From Cyanobacteria bacterium CG_2015-22_32_23 (GTDB lineage: Bacteria; Cyanobacteriota; Cyanobacteriia; Cyanobacteriales; Cyanobacteriaceae): a stretch of 39,678 bases of DNA. Position numbers and translations under genes: made by a program. The notes below the pieces were generated by a model, which had not been told where the DNA came from, made no database searches, and worked only from the letters and a program-made list of their open reading frames with translations. Location: the NCBI GenBank assembly GCA_009993045.1, contig JAACUG010000084.1, forward strand, positions 1 through 39,678. The letters are read 5' to 3'. This document shows, piece by piece, positions 15,811 through 24,122 of the stretch; the stretch's first letter is position 1, and each line of letters starts with the position of its first letter.

Positions 15811-17385
15811 TTAAGCAAAGAAAAATTGAGCCGTATTTGCAACATCTAAACTGCTACCATTAACACCTAATTGAGCGCTAGAAAATCCTGTGGTATCTTT
15901 TATAGTAACTAAAAGGCTTCCTGTACCGAAATCTCCGTCACCAGAAATACCATTTCCTAATCGTAATTCTGTATTAAAACCAGATACTTTAACATCGATA
16001 AATGAGATATTGGTGAAACTTAATTTATCGCTTCCTTTAACAAATTCGTTAATAGTGTCAACACCACTTCCTAAACTATAGCGAACAATATCACTCATAC
16101 GATCATTGCGACCTAAATTGAGGGTATCATTACCACTGTCACCTGTGAGGATGTCTGAACCACTACCACCAGTAAGAATATCATTATTATTCCCACCAGT
16201 AAGAATATCATTGTTATTACCACCATTAATAGTATCGTTACCGTTACCGCCTCTCAAGTCGTCATTATTATTCCCACCGAATAAATTATCATTGCCAATA
16301 CCACCATCAATAGTATCGTTACCGTTATCTCCTCTCAAATCGTCATTACCATTACCCCCTCTCAAATCATCATTATTATTCCCACCGAATAAATTATCAT
16401 TGCCAATACCACCATCAAGAGTATCGTTACCGTTATCTCCTCTCAAATCGTCATTACCGTTATCACCTCTCAAATCATCGTTACCTTTATTTCCTGTTAA
16501 AGTATCATTACCAACGCTACCACTTAGACTATCATTACCTTCATTTCCGAATAAATGATCACTTCCATTACCACCATTAAGAGAATCATTATTGTTACCA
16601 CCATCAAGGGAGTCATTATCGTTACCACCGTTTAAAGTATCGTTACCGTTATTACCGTTTAAAATATCATTACCAACACTACCTCTCAAGTCATCATTAC
16701 CTTCATTTCCGAATAAGTGATCATTACCGTTGCCACCATCAAGAGTATCGTTACCGTTATCTCCTCTCAAATCGTCATTACCGTTATCACCTCTCAAATC
16801 ATCGTTACCTTTATTTCCGAATAAATCATCATTACCGTTGCCACCATTAACGGAATCATCACCGTTATCCCCTCTTAAATCGTCATCACCTTCATTTCCG
16901 AATAAATCATCATTACCGTTACCACCATCAAGGGAATCGTTACCGTTATCACCTCTTAAATCATCATTGCCTTCGTTGCCGAATAAATGATCACTTCCGT
17001 TACCACCATTAACGGAATCATCACCGTTATCCCCTCTTAAATCGTCATCACCTTCATTTCCGAATAAATCATCATTACCGTTACCACCATTAACGGAATC
17101 ATCGCCGTTATCACCTCTTAAATCGTCATCACCTTCATTGCTGAATAAATGATCATTACTACTGTTATTACCTATTCCATTGCTTTGGTTTCCATCATTG
17201 TGATCATTTCCATCATTGTGATCATTTCCATCATTATGATCATTATTGTCATTATGATCATTATTGTCATTATGATCGTTATTGTCATTATGATTGTTAT
17301 TACGATAGGAAAAACTATTTCTAGCATTGTTTTGTAAATTATCAGCAACAAAACCATCTATTAAACCAGTAATATTTATACTCAT
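15811..17385 (-). CDS. RTX (hemolysin-type) calcium-binding repeat protein
   Basis: The 524-residue protein is almost entirely repeats. Residues 1-28 are a short non-repeat start, 29-66 a His/Asp/Asn hexapeptide tract (NDHNDN/NDHNDG), about 79-430 some forty RTX nonapeptides of the GGxGxDxLx type (for example NDDLRGDNG, NDTLDGGNG), and 431-524 a globular end with VRYSLGSGVDTINEF and a short hydrophobic C-terminus DVANTAQFFFA. RTX repeats fold as calcium-bound beta-rolls and are exported through type I secretion by an uncleaved C-terminal signal. No type I exporter, protease or cyclase domain is present in the window. It is probably a surface or extracellular structural protein. No N-terminal signal peptide is seen. 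Confidence 0.88.
   Translation of the reverse strand: MSINITGLIDGFVADNLQNNARNSFSYRNNNHNDNNDHNDNNDHNDNNDHNDGNDHNDGNDHNDGNQSNGIGNNSSNDHLFSNEGDDDLRGDNGDDSVNGGNGNDDLFGNEGDDDLRGDNGDDSVNGGNGSDHLFGNEGNDDLRGDNGNDSLDGGNGNDDLFGNEGDDDLRGDNGDDSVNGGNGNDDLFGNKGNDDLRGDNGNDDLRGDNGNDTLDGGNGNDHLFGNEGNDDLRGSVGNDILNGNNGNDTLNGGNDNDSLDGGNNNDSLNGGNGSDHLFGNEGNDSLSGSVGNDTLTGNKGNDDLRGDNGNDDLRGDNGNDTLDGGIGNDNLFGGNNNDDLRGGNGNDDLRGDNGNDTIDGGIGNDNLFGGNNNDDLRGGNGNDTINGGNNNDILTGGNNNDILTGGSGSDILTGDSGNDTLNLGRNDRMSDIVRYSLGSGVDTINEFVKGSDKLSFTNISFIDVKVSGFNTELRLGNGISGDGDFGTGSLLVTIKDTTGFSSAQLGVNGSSLDVANTAQFFFA
16096..17151 (-). repeat. RTX nonapeptide repeat array with an 81-bp higher-order unit
   Basis: 27-bp units code for nonapeptides. 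In the N-terminal part they are grouped in threes: a DDLFGNEGD type, a DDLRGDNGD type and a DSVNGGNGN type follow each other repeatedly, giving an 81-bp unit with near-identical DNA copies, so recent block duplication is evident. Further on the order becomes irregular. Confidence 0.85.
17188..17301 (-). repeat. 18-bp tandem repeat coding for NDHNDN/NDHNDG
   Basis: About six 18-bp units, in two blocks: first DHNDNN, then DHNDGN. The histidines and aspartates could bind divalent metals. It is a different repeat class from the RTX units beside it. Confidence 0.85.
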
Positions 17386-17981
17386 AATCTTTATTTCACT
17401 TTAAATTTGTTTATTTATTTTCACTTTATCCAAATAAAGTAAAGAAGTAGGGAAGATAATCAAATAAGCTGATTTATAGGTGTTGCATCCCTTTCAAGGT
17501 ATTTCTATTCTCAATGTTAAAGAATTTTTAGAATCAGATTATCGTATGACATAAGTAATCTCAATCTCATTTTCCTCATTCGCATTTAATGATAGATAAT
17601 TTCGTAAATGTCGGGATATGTTAAATATAACCGTTGAAAACTAACACCAAAAACTATTATGACGAATCCTATAGTCATCAAAAAAATTTTAGAGAAATTT
17701 ATCGAAAAACTTGCATAAAAAACAAAACCTCTCCTGATAATTAAGTGGGATAAAAAAAAGAGGATAAATGCTAAATCGTAAATATGTGTGGAAGAAAAAC
17801 CTTACTTTATTGCCTCGTTACCATCTTAGATGCAGATAAATAGCTAACGAAAGATTTATGGATAATTCCTTGAGATACTCACCTCCATAAGCATTATTTT
17901 TATTAATGATTGGCATTTAATCATAAATCTCGATTTTCAATTCATAAAGATATTTACAAAATTACTTTAACAAAAGAAAAT
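17386..17981. other. AT-rich intergenic region upstream of two divergent genes
   Basis: It should contain the promoters of the RTX gene (minus) and of the sigma-like gene (plus). The only coding hint is a 23-codon ORF at 17768-17839 (MLNRKYVWKK...) with AGAGG five bases before ATG; it is too short to accept. No tRNA, repeat or strong palindrome was seen. Confidence 0.4.
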
Positions 17982-19634
17982 ATGACAATATCCGATATTC
18001 CTTCTCGTCTAAATATTACCGCAAAATTTTCTAATTTTTTAGTGTGGGAGGAAAAACAAAATTACATCACAGTATCTTGGCAAAAAGATGTAAAGTTAGT
18101 TAAAAATATCGTAGATCATCAATTAGTTAATCTTGACGAAAATCAGTGTTTTATTTATTGGTTAAATAGAATCAATAGTGATGTTTTAGCTAAATCTCAT
18201 TTAATAGCTTATCTTGATTGGAATTGTTATTGGGTAGTCAAAAACTTTTTTGATAATAATAATATTTATGTCAAAAATATTTCTGAGGTAGAAAAATATC
18301 TCAAAGCATTTAACATTTTAAGAGATACTGTTACTAACAGCGATAAATTAATCAAAGAATTTAGTAAATTTAATCCTACTATTTCTCATATTAATACTTA
18401 CTCTCAAAGATGGTTAAAAAATGTTATTCGAGATGGTATTTATCAAGAATATGGCATCGGTAAATATACCTTTTGGGGATTGCTTAAAAATAGCACGAAA
18501 ACTAATCTTGAAATTGCTTTAAAAAATCAAGGCTATTCTCAAGAATATATCTCAATTTTTGTGTTATTATTGCAGTGTTTTCAACAAGTTTATAATGGTG
18601 TCAAAACTAAAGAAAAAGGAGGAAAATTAGTTAATCCTACCCCAGAAAATATTAAGGAAATACTGAATCTCTATCAATCTTTACCAGAAACTAATTTAAG
18701 TATGGTAACTCTAAAAAATGAAGTGAATATTTCTCCTAAATTTTTTGAAACTGCAATGAAAAAATGTCATGATTCTTTAACTAACTATAAAAAAATACAA
18801 CGTCCTTCTGCTTACTCTTATCATTTACCGATGCAGTCAGAAAATAATGATGCTAATGAAAATAATACATTAACATTAGAAACAGTTTTATTCAGAAAAA
18901 AACAAGAAGAATTAAAGGCAAAAATAGATGAATTAAAAGCAAAAGAAGCTGACAGTTTATTCGGTTTATTAGATAAACAAGAAGTTAATTTAATTTTAGT
19001 AAAAAATTTACAAACCATCAAAAATAATGACTATAAAAAAAGTCAATTATTAGCTTTAAATTATGGTTTAGGCTTAAAACAAAGTACGATTGCTGAATTA
19101 CTAAATAGTCAACAATCTAAAGTATCAAGAGAGAAGACAAAAATCACTGGTGCAATTTTAAAAACTTTTGTTCGTGAAGTTCAAACTAGATTACAACAAA
19201 AAGAAAATATAAAAGAAGAGTTAAAAGTAAAAATTCAATCTCTTATTTCTCCTGAATTAAATAGTGTAAAAAACTCTATAGAACATTGGTTAAATAACTG
19301 TTATGAAAAACCATTTTACTTAAAATTGCAAGATATTTTCTTAGGCTTAGAATCTGAGCAAAAAACTTTAGTTATTCTAAAATATGGCGGTGATTATCAA
19401 TTAGTTAATGAAAAACATATTGGTTTAAATAATAAAGAAATTGCTCTTCGTTTCAACCTAACAGAAATAGAAGTTGACGAAAAATTAGCTAACGTTAAAA
19501 AGATTTTAAAAGTTAATTTAATTACTTATGTAAATAATAAATATAAAATTAATATTGCCTATGATAATCAACAAATTGATAATTTTCTTGAACAATGGTT
19601 TTATCAAGCTCCTTATGGTAGTTTGAATTCCTAA
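17982..19634 (+). CDS. Cyanobacterial sigma-70-like regulatory protein
   Basis: The N-terminal region (ITAKFSNFLVWEE, then SHLIAYLDWNCYW, NTYSQRWLKNVIRDGI and KYTFWGLLKNSTK) resembles a cyanobacterial family annotated as sigma-70 family factors, in which a conserved helical region is followed by a helix-turn-helix. A likely DNA-binding helix-turn-helix is at about 355-385 (LGLKQSTIAELLNSQQSKVSRE), and a second region-4-like segment comes later (NNKEIALRFNLTEIEVDEKL). A TTG at 17910 is in frame, but ATG at 17982 (MTISDIPSRL) matches where homologues start and gives 550 residues. The DUF1822 gene follows in the same direction, a pairing I recall from other cyanobacteria, often with a CHAT/TPR protein, which is absent here. 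Target promoters are unknown. Confidence 0.7.
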   Translation: MTISDIPSRLNITAKFSNFLVWEEKQNYITVSWQKDVKLVKNIVDHQLVNLDENQCFIYWLNRINSDVLAKSHLIAYLDWNCYWVVKNFFDNNNIYVKNISEVEKYLKAFNILRDTVTNSDKLIKEFSKFNPTISHINTYSQRWLKNVIRDGIYQEYGIGKYTFWGLLKNSTKTNLEIALKNQGYSQEYISIFVLLLQCFQQVYNGVKTKEKGGKLVNPTPENIKEILNLYQSLPETNLSMVTLKNEVNISPKFFETAMKKCHDSLTNYKKIQRPSAYSYHLPMQSENNDANENNTLTLETVLFRKKQEELKAKIDELKAKEADSLFGLLDKQEVNLILVKNLQTIKNNDYKKSQLLALNYGLGLKQSTIAELLNSQQSKVSREKTKITGAILKTFVREVQTRLQQKENIKEELKVKIQSLISPELNSVKNSIEHWLNNCYEKPFYLKLQDIFLGLESEQKTLVILKYGGDYQLVNEKHIGLNNKEIALRFNLTEIEVDEKLANVKKILKVNLITYVNNKYKINIAYDNQQIDNFLEQWFYQAPYGSLNS

Positions 19635-19701
19635 ATAAATGAGATAATATTGGGATAATTGATTACCTCTAGCCTCCCTTAAAAAAGAGCCAAATATTAA
19701 A

Positions 19702-19735
19702 GAAAGTACCCCCTATTAAGGGGGATTATAATTTA
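19702..19735. repeat. Dispersed repeat copy with a CCCCCT/AGGGGG hairpin
   Basis: GAAAGTA, then CCCCCT (19709-19714), loop ATTA, AGGGGG (19719-19724), then ATTATAATTT. It resembles the repeat at 14092. Placed between the sigma-like and DUF1822 genes, it may attenuate readthrough, though the T tract is poor. Confidence 0.5.
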
Positions 19736-19792
19736 CCTAAAAATAAAAATTTTAGAGATTGTTTATAAATATTATTAAAATTAGTAAAAATT

Positions 19793-21253
19793 ATGAAAAC
19801 TTTAACTAAATTAGAAACATTAATTGACTTATATCCTAATCAACTATGGTTAGGATTTAGCGAGGAAGAAAAACAAGAAAATTGGAAAAAATCTGTTAAT
19901 CATTCTTCTGATTTAGCTCGTTTTCAAGCCTATTTGAATAGTCTAGCGGCGGAAATTTTTATCCATTGGTTAGAAGAAGAAGGAGATTTAGAAACAAAAC
20001 CTAAAATATATTTTGATAATAAAAAATTAAATAGTATTTGGGAGTTTATTAACGGCACAACTATTACTATTGGTAAAACGAAAATTATTTTAATTCCCAC
20101 TGATAAAGATAATTTAGAAGAATTTAATGTGCCTCAAGAATGGATTGATATTCCTGAATGGGAGGCAGATTATTACTTACCAATTCAATTAGATTTAGAG
20201 GAAAATTGGCTTAGAGTTTGGGGTTATACTACTCATCAACAATTAAAAACTATTGGTAAATATAGCCCATTAGAAAAAACTTATAGTTTAGAAAAAAATG
20301 ATTTAATTGAAGACTTAAATGTGATGTTAGTTGCCAGAGAATTTTGCGATTCTGAGCGAGTAAAAATATCAGAATTATCAAAGATTAAAGATATTCAAGG
20401 GGAAGAATTAATTAATAATTGGGGACGAAAATTACATTATTCTCCCAGAGTTTTAATTCCTTTTCCTCAATGGGCTAGTTTTATTATTAATGATGATTGG
20501 AGAGAGTCTTTATATCAATCTTGTTTAAATTCTGATGCGGTTAATATTATTACTACCAGTCATGATATTAATGATAATTTAAGAGAAGATATAGTTGAAA
20601 ATATTAATCCAATAGTTAATCATGATACCACTGAAAATATTAACCCAACAGTTAATCATGGCATAACTCAAAACGTCAATTTAATTACTCCTAATATGGT
20701 TAATAAAATTAATCAAAATATCAATTTAATAGTTAATAATAATGAAAGTAAACTCAATAATATTTCTACTCCTATAACTAATAAAATTAATCAAAACTTA
20801 GTAAAAATAAGTGGTTGGTTAGATGATATTTTTGAACAAGGCTGGTTAAAAGCAGATTCATTATTCAATGAAGAAAATTTAGCTTTTGCTACTCGTAATC
20901 AATCTTCTAATTTTGACAATGAAGCAAACATTATTAATGCCGCTAAACTTATCGATTTAGGTATTAAATTAGGTGAGCAATCTCTGGTTTTATTAATGGC
21001 TTGTGTGCCGAATAATCAAGGTAAAATTGCGATAACAGTGCAAATTCATCCCCGTCAAGGAATCACTTATTTACCACCAAATTTGAAGTTAACGGCGATG
21101 GATGATGAGGGTAATTTAATTCAAGAAGCCGTAATTTCAAGGAATGCTGATAACTATATTCAATTAAAACGTTTTAGCGCACCTATTGGAGTTAAATTTG
21201 CTCTTGAGGTGAGTTTAGGTAATATTAAATTACGGGAAAGTTTTATTTTGTAA
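19793..21253 (+). CDS. DUF1822 family protein
   Basis: DUF1822 is found almost only in cyanobacteria and its function is unknown. Recognised by PQEWIDIPEWEADYYLPIQL, then LRVWGYTTHQQL, then DLIEDLNVMLVAREF. The C-terminal domain (about 395-486: VQIHPRQGITYLPPNLKL, DEGNLIQEAVISR, NYIQLKRF) looks like a compact beta-domain. Between them, residues about 260-330 form an Asn-rich linker of imperfect repeats (ENINPIVNHDTTENINPTVN). It follows the sigma-like gene with 158 bases between and precedes a second copy of the C-terminal domain. Association with a regulator suggests an accessory or anti-sigma-like role; that is inference. Confidence 0.85.
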   Translation: MKTLTKLETLIDLYPNQLWLGFSEEEKQENWKKSVNHSSDLARFQAYLNSLAAEIFIHWLEEEGDLETKPKIYFDNKKLNSIWEFINGTTITIGKTKIILIPTDKDNLEEFNVPQEWIDIPEWEADYYLPIQLDLEENWLRVWGYTTHQQLKTIGKYSPLEKTYSLEKNDLIEDLNVMLVAREFCDSERVKISELSKIKDIQGEELINNWGRKLHYSPRVLIPFPQWASFIINDDWRESLYQSCLNSDAVNIITTSHDINDNLREDIVENINPIVNHDTTENINPTVNHGITQNVNLITPNMVNKINQNINLIVNNNESKLNNISTPITNKINQNLVKISGWLDDIFEQGWLKADSLFNEENLAFATRNQSSNFDNEANIINAAKLIDLGIKLGEQSLVLLMACVPNNQGKIAITVQIHPRQGITYLPPNLKLTAMDDEGNLIQEAVISRNADNYIQLKRFSAPIGVKFALEVSLGNIKLRESFIL

Positions 21254-21274
21254 ATCAAAGGGAGAGTTTTTATT

Positions 21275-21505
21275 TTGCAAGGAAAAGAAGTTAAACAACA
21301 TTTGGATTTACTGACTTGTGAAGCTCAAAAAATATGTCCTGATTTAACTAATAAATTACAAGAAATAAATCTTTGGATAAAAGATAAAAAAAATGGTTTA
21401 TTAACTTCTAAAAAATTTGTTAGCGCCTTTTTAATTCAGTTAATAAAAGATGCTAATGTTTGGTTAGAATTAAAAAAATTATCTTCTTCAGAAGCACAAC
21501 AATAG
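21275..21505 (+). CDS. Small hypothetical protein between two DUF1822-type genes
   Basis: 76 residues, mostly predicted helical (KEVKQHLDLLTCEAQKICPD, KKFVSAFLIQLIKDANVWL), no recognised domain. It has no ATG near the start; TTG at 21275 follows a purine-rich GGGAGAG about 7 bases upstream. It begins 21 bases after the DUF1822 stop and ends 12 bases before the next start, which suggests an operon. It could be a degraded N-terminal part of a second DUF1822 gene, but I cannot align it to one. Confidence 0.45.
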   Translation: MQGKEVKQHLDLLTCEAQKICPDLTNKLQEINLWIKDKKNGLLTSKKFVSAFLIQLIKDANVWLELKKLSSSEAQQ

Positions 21506-21517
21506 GCTTATAAACAA

Positions 21518-21838
21518 ATGACGGCAACGGAAAGATATTGGTATTCCATTCTTTTCCCTCAATGGTTGAGAAGTAAAGATGTCAAACTTTATATTTGGAA
21601 ACAAAAATTAGCAGTAGTTATTCAATTACATTCTTTAACTGAAAATTCCTTTTTCCCAACAAATTTAGAGTTAATGTTATTTGATGAAGATGGTAATTTA
21701 GTCCAAGATTCGGTTATCTCAAGATACCAAGATAATATTATTCAGTTGAAAAGATTTAAGGTTTTAAGAGATACTAAAATTATCATAAAAATAATACTTA
21801 ATGATATGTTTATTGTTGAAAATTTAAATATAAATTGA
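21518..21838 (+). CDS. Stand-alone DUF1822 C-terminal domain
   Basis: 106 residues that align along most of their length with the last 90 residues of the DUF1822 protein 265 bases upstream: DEDGNLVQDSVISRYQDN against DEGNLIQEAVISRNADN, and both continue IQLKRF. The DUF1822 N-terminal core (PEW..IP.W, LRVWGY) is missing. It arose either by partial tandem duplication or by decay of a second complete gene; the intact frame favours a still-translated product. ATG at 21518 has only a weak ribosome binding site. Confidence 0.65.
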   Translation: MTATERYWYSILFPQWLRSKDVKLYIWKQKLAVVIQLHSLTENSFFPTNLELMLFDEDGNLVQDSVISRYQDNIIQLKRFKVLRDTKIIIKIILNDMFIVENLNIN

Positions 21839-21871
21839 TAAGTATATTAAGGTATCAATATAACCTAGTAT

Positions 21872-22810
21872 TCAAAACAGTGTTAACTGAATTAATTTAT
21901 CATTTTTAAGTGTTTGATAATATTCAATTAGAGAGGGTGATTCGGGATTATGAAGTTTATTATTTTCCTTTGATTTATCGAAGTTTGTCGTTGCATAACA
22001 ATATTGACAACCAAATAAACAAGTATCGTACATACCTATATCTCTACTAACTACACATCCACAGGCTTCTCTTTGTGAAGGATCTTTTTTATGAATAACG
22101 TCTTTATAAAACACTTTTTCAATATATTCGTCATCTATACATTTTCCATGTTTGATTCCGTAGCTTTCTAAATCAATTTCTTCTGCACAACTAAATATTT
22201 CAAGTTTATTGTCTTTCGCAATTTTTCCAATATTTCCCAATAATTTATCAAACTTATCCTCATTATTTTTAAATGTAAATAAGTGAAAATTATGTTCTTT
22301 TTCTAGTAGCTTAAGTCGTTTATTACTTTTAGAATAGCTATCTAAAATACTAATCACACATCTTTGAGTATAATTGGACAACTTTTTAGCAATATATTCA
22401 TAATTATTCAAATGAAACTCAACATCAGTTAAATTACTTAAAACAATAGGATCGTAACGCCAAATTACTTTATCATAACCGATAAAATCAGCTAATTCTT
22501 GAAAGACTTTAATTGCAGTTTTAAGAGGAGGATTATTTGTTTCCAAAAAAACAGGATTATTTATGATTGTAAAATGAAAATAATAATTATAACCTCGTTG
22601 ATTTAATTCTTCTAAATAAGGTAATAATGGCTTAGGATTTCTCGTCCAAAAAACAATTATATCAACATCTTTAGGTTGTAATGAAATACAAGAAATCTGC
22701 TTTTGATTAAAAGGATTTGGTACATTGCAGTAACCATCATAAATACGATTCATAAACCATTTAGCATAAAAAGCAGGTATATCTGTGCGGCGGCTAACAC
22801 TGATAATCAT
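21872..22810 (-). CDS. DUF1848 family protein with C-terminal CX3CX2C cluster motif
   Basis: The N-terminus MIISVSRRTDIPAFYAKWFMNR and the segments DIIVFWTRNPKPLLP, FHFTIINNP and WRYDPIVLS are the marks of DUF1848. The C-terminal region has C250, C252 and then C264-X3-C268-X2-C271 (YDTCLFGCQYCYA), the spacing used by radical SAM enzymes for their [4Fe-4S] cluster, but at the far end of the chain. Members are of unknown function; resemblance to spore photoproduct lyase-like enzymes has been noted in my memory but is not certain. It is divergent from the helicase cassette with 321 bases between, so it could share its regulation or be independent. Confidence 0.85.
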   Translation of the reverse strand: MIISVSRRTDIPAFYAKWFMNRIYDGYCNVPNPFNQKQISCISLQPKDVDIIVFWTRNPKPLLPYLEELNQRGYNYYFHFTIINNPVFLETNNPPLKTAIKVFQELADFIGYDKVIWRYDPIVLSNLTDVEFHLNNYEYIAKKLSNYTQRCVISILDSYSKSNKRLKLLEKEHNFHLFTFKNNEDKFDKLLGNIGKIAKDNKLEIFSCAEEIDLESYGIKHGKCIDDEYIEKVFYKDVIHKKDPSQREACGCVVSRDIGMYDTCLFGCQYCYATTNFDKSKENNKLHNPESPSLIEYYQTLKNDKLIQLTLF

Positions 22811-23131
22811 AATTCAGATTTCCTCATAAGAGTTGTGTCATTTAATTTTAATTTTAGCGAAAAAAAAAATCAATTCTTCAATAATTCCAATTATCATCAC
22901 ACATCGACTATATTTCTTAAAATAAGGGCTAAAGTCTTTACTATAAGCCTATATAATATTTATGAGAAATATCTATGTGATAGCAAAAAAAATCCTCAGT
23001 TTTTGTCGATCAAAAAATTGAAATATTATTGTCTTGTTAAATTCAATCGTAGCTAAAGTTATATAATAGCTCAATATAGATTTATTTATACTAATGTATA
23101 GTAATTAAACACATTGCTAGGTAATTAATTC
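22811..23131. promoter_or_regulatory. Divergent promoter region of DUF1848 and helicase genes
   Basis: About 320 AT-rich bases with no credible gene. It holds one copy of the repeat AATAAGGGCTAAAG (22921). The stretch before the helicase ATG has several TATAAT-like boxes (for example TATAAT in GTTATATAATAG near 23060) but no clear TTGACA partner. No ribosome binding site precedes ATG 23132. Confidence 0.4.
22921..22944 (+). repeat. Dispersed repeat AATAAGGGCTAAAG, copy 1
   Basis: Matches 28751-28774 at about 20 of 24 bases in the same orientation. The GGGCTAAAGCCC core is palindromic in copy 2 and degenerate here. Such GGGCTTTAGCCC repeats are frequent in cyanobacterial intergenic DNA. Confidence 0.6.
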
Positions 23132-24115
23132 ATGTCATACCAATTTAGATTACCAAAAATCGATGACTTGACACTAGATCAACAAGCTGCGGTTTTTACT
23201 GATCAACCATTTCATTTGAAAGGAGGACCGGGTACTGGTAAAACAGTAGTGTCTTTGTGGCGACATATTGAAAATTGGCAACGTAGGGGAAGACGAAGTT
23301 TATTGTTAACCTACACAAAGTCTTTGGAATATTATCTTGGAAATGTTGCTGAAAGAGAAGACGGCAATGCAGGTAGTAGTATTGCTAGGACATATAAATG
23401 GACTATGAACCCATCAGAATACGATGAAATAATTGTTGACGAAGCACAAGACGTTTCTGTGCAAAAATATCAAACGATCAAAAAATATGCCAAAATGGTG
23501 TCCTATGGTGCGGATGAGAGACAATCTCTATATGACCATGGATGTTCAGAATCTACACTTCAAGAGTTATTCTATAATAAAACTTATGAGCTTTACGAAA
23601 ATTTTAGAAACTCAGGGGAAATTCTAAGATTTGTAAAAAACATTTTCCCTCATTTTGTCATTAATGAACAATTGGCGGTAAGAGGACAAAAACCAAAATT
23701 AGTAATAGCAGATAATGATAATAAAGTGAAAAATGTTTTGAAGGAATTAATTGAAGATAACCCATCTACGGAGAATCTGGTAATTTTAGTACCTTTGCAG
23801 AGACAGGTTGATTATTATGAGTCGATTCTTAATGAAATTGGTGCTAGTTATTCTCGTTATTATCATGACGGAGACGAAATAGAAACTATACAAAACATAC
23901 ATATTACGACATTCAAGTCCTGTAAAGGTTTAGAATTTGACACGGTAATAATACCTAAATTTCACCTATATAGGGATAATATTAAGAATTTGTATGTAGT
24001 TAGTGAAAACGACTACTATGTCGCTTTGACCAGAACAAGAAGAAATCTATTTTTATTGTGTGATACAGTTCCCGATGGTTTACACCCCAATACTTACGAA
24101 ACAATAACATTATAA
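23132..24115 (+). CDS. Miniature superfamily-1 (UvrD/Rep-like) helicase
   Basis: NTP-dependent nucleic-acid translocase or helicase. Motifs in order: Q motif LTLDQQAAV, Walker A GGPGTGKT (31-38), Ia LLLTYTKSLEYYL, Walker B DEAQD (103-107), III YGADERQSLY, IV-like YENFRNSGEILRF, V TTFKSCKGLEFDTVIIP (from 259) and VI YVALTRTRRNLF (from 296). At 327 residues it has the two RecA domains but lacks the 1B/2B insertions of UvrD (about 700 residues). All catalytic motifs are present, so it is compact and not truncated. It is the first gene of a three-gene set; the next starts 7 bases after its stop. Small SF1 proteins of this kind often serve phage defence or repair; no family assignment is possible here. 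Confidence 0.9.
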   Translation: MSYQFRLPKIDDLTLDQQAAVFTDQPFHLKGGPGTGKTVVSLWRHIENWQRRGRRSLLLTYTKSLEYYLGNVAEREDGNAGSSIARTYKWTMNPSEYDEIIVDEAQDVSVQKYQTIKKYAKMVSYGADERQSLYDHGCSESTLQELFYNKTYELYENFRNSGEILRFVKNIFPHFVINEQLAVRGQKPKLVIADNDNKVKNVLKELIEDNPSTENLVILVPLQRQVDYYESILNEIGASYSRYYHDGDEIETIQNIHITTFKSCKGLEFDTVIIPKFHLYRDNIKNLYVVSENDYYVALTRTRRNLFLLCDTVPDGLHPNTYETITL

Positions 24116-24122
24116 AAAGACT

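Noticed and set aside
16106..17337. Proline/serine-rich and isoleucine-rich plus-strand ORFs opposite the RTX gene
   Set aside because: They mirror the repeat codons of the minus-strand RTX gene and are low-complexity shadows.
17910..17981. TTG start for the sigma-like gene
   Set aside because: It adds 24 residues not expected from homologues; ATG 17982 is better placed.
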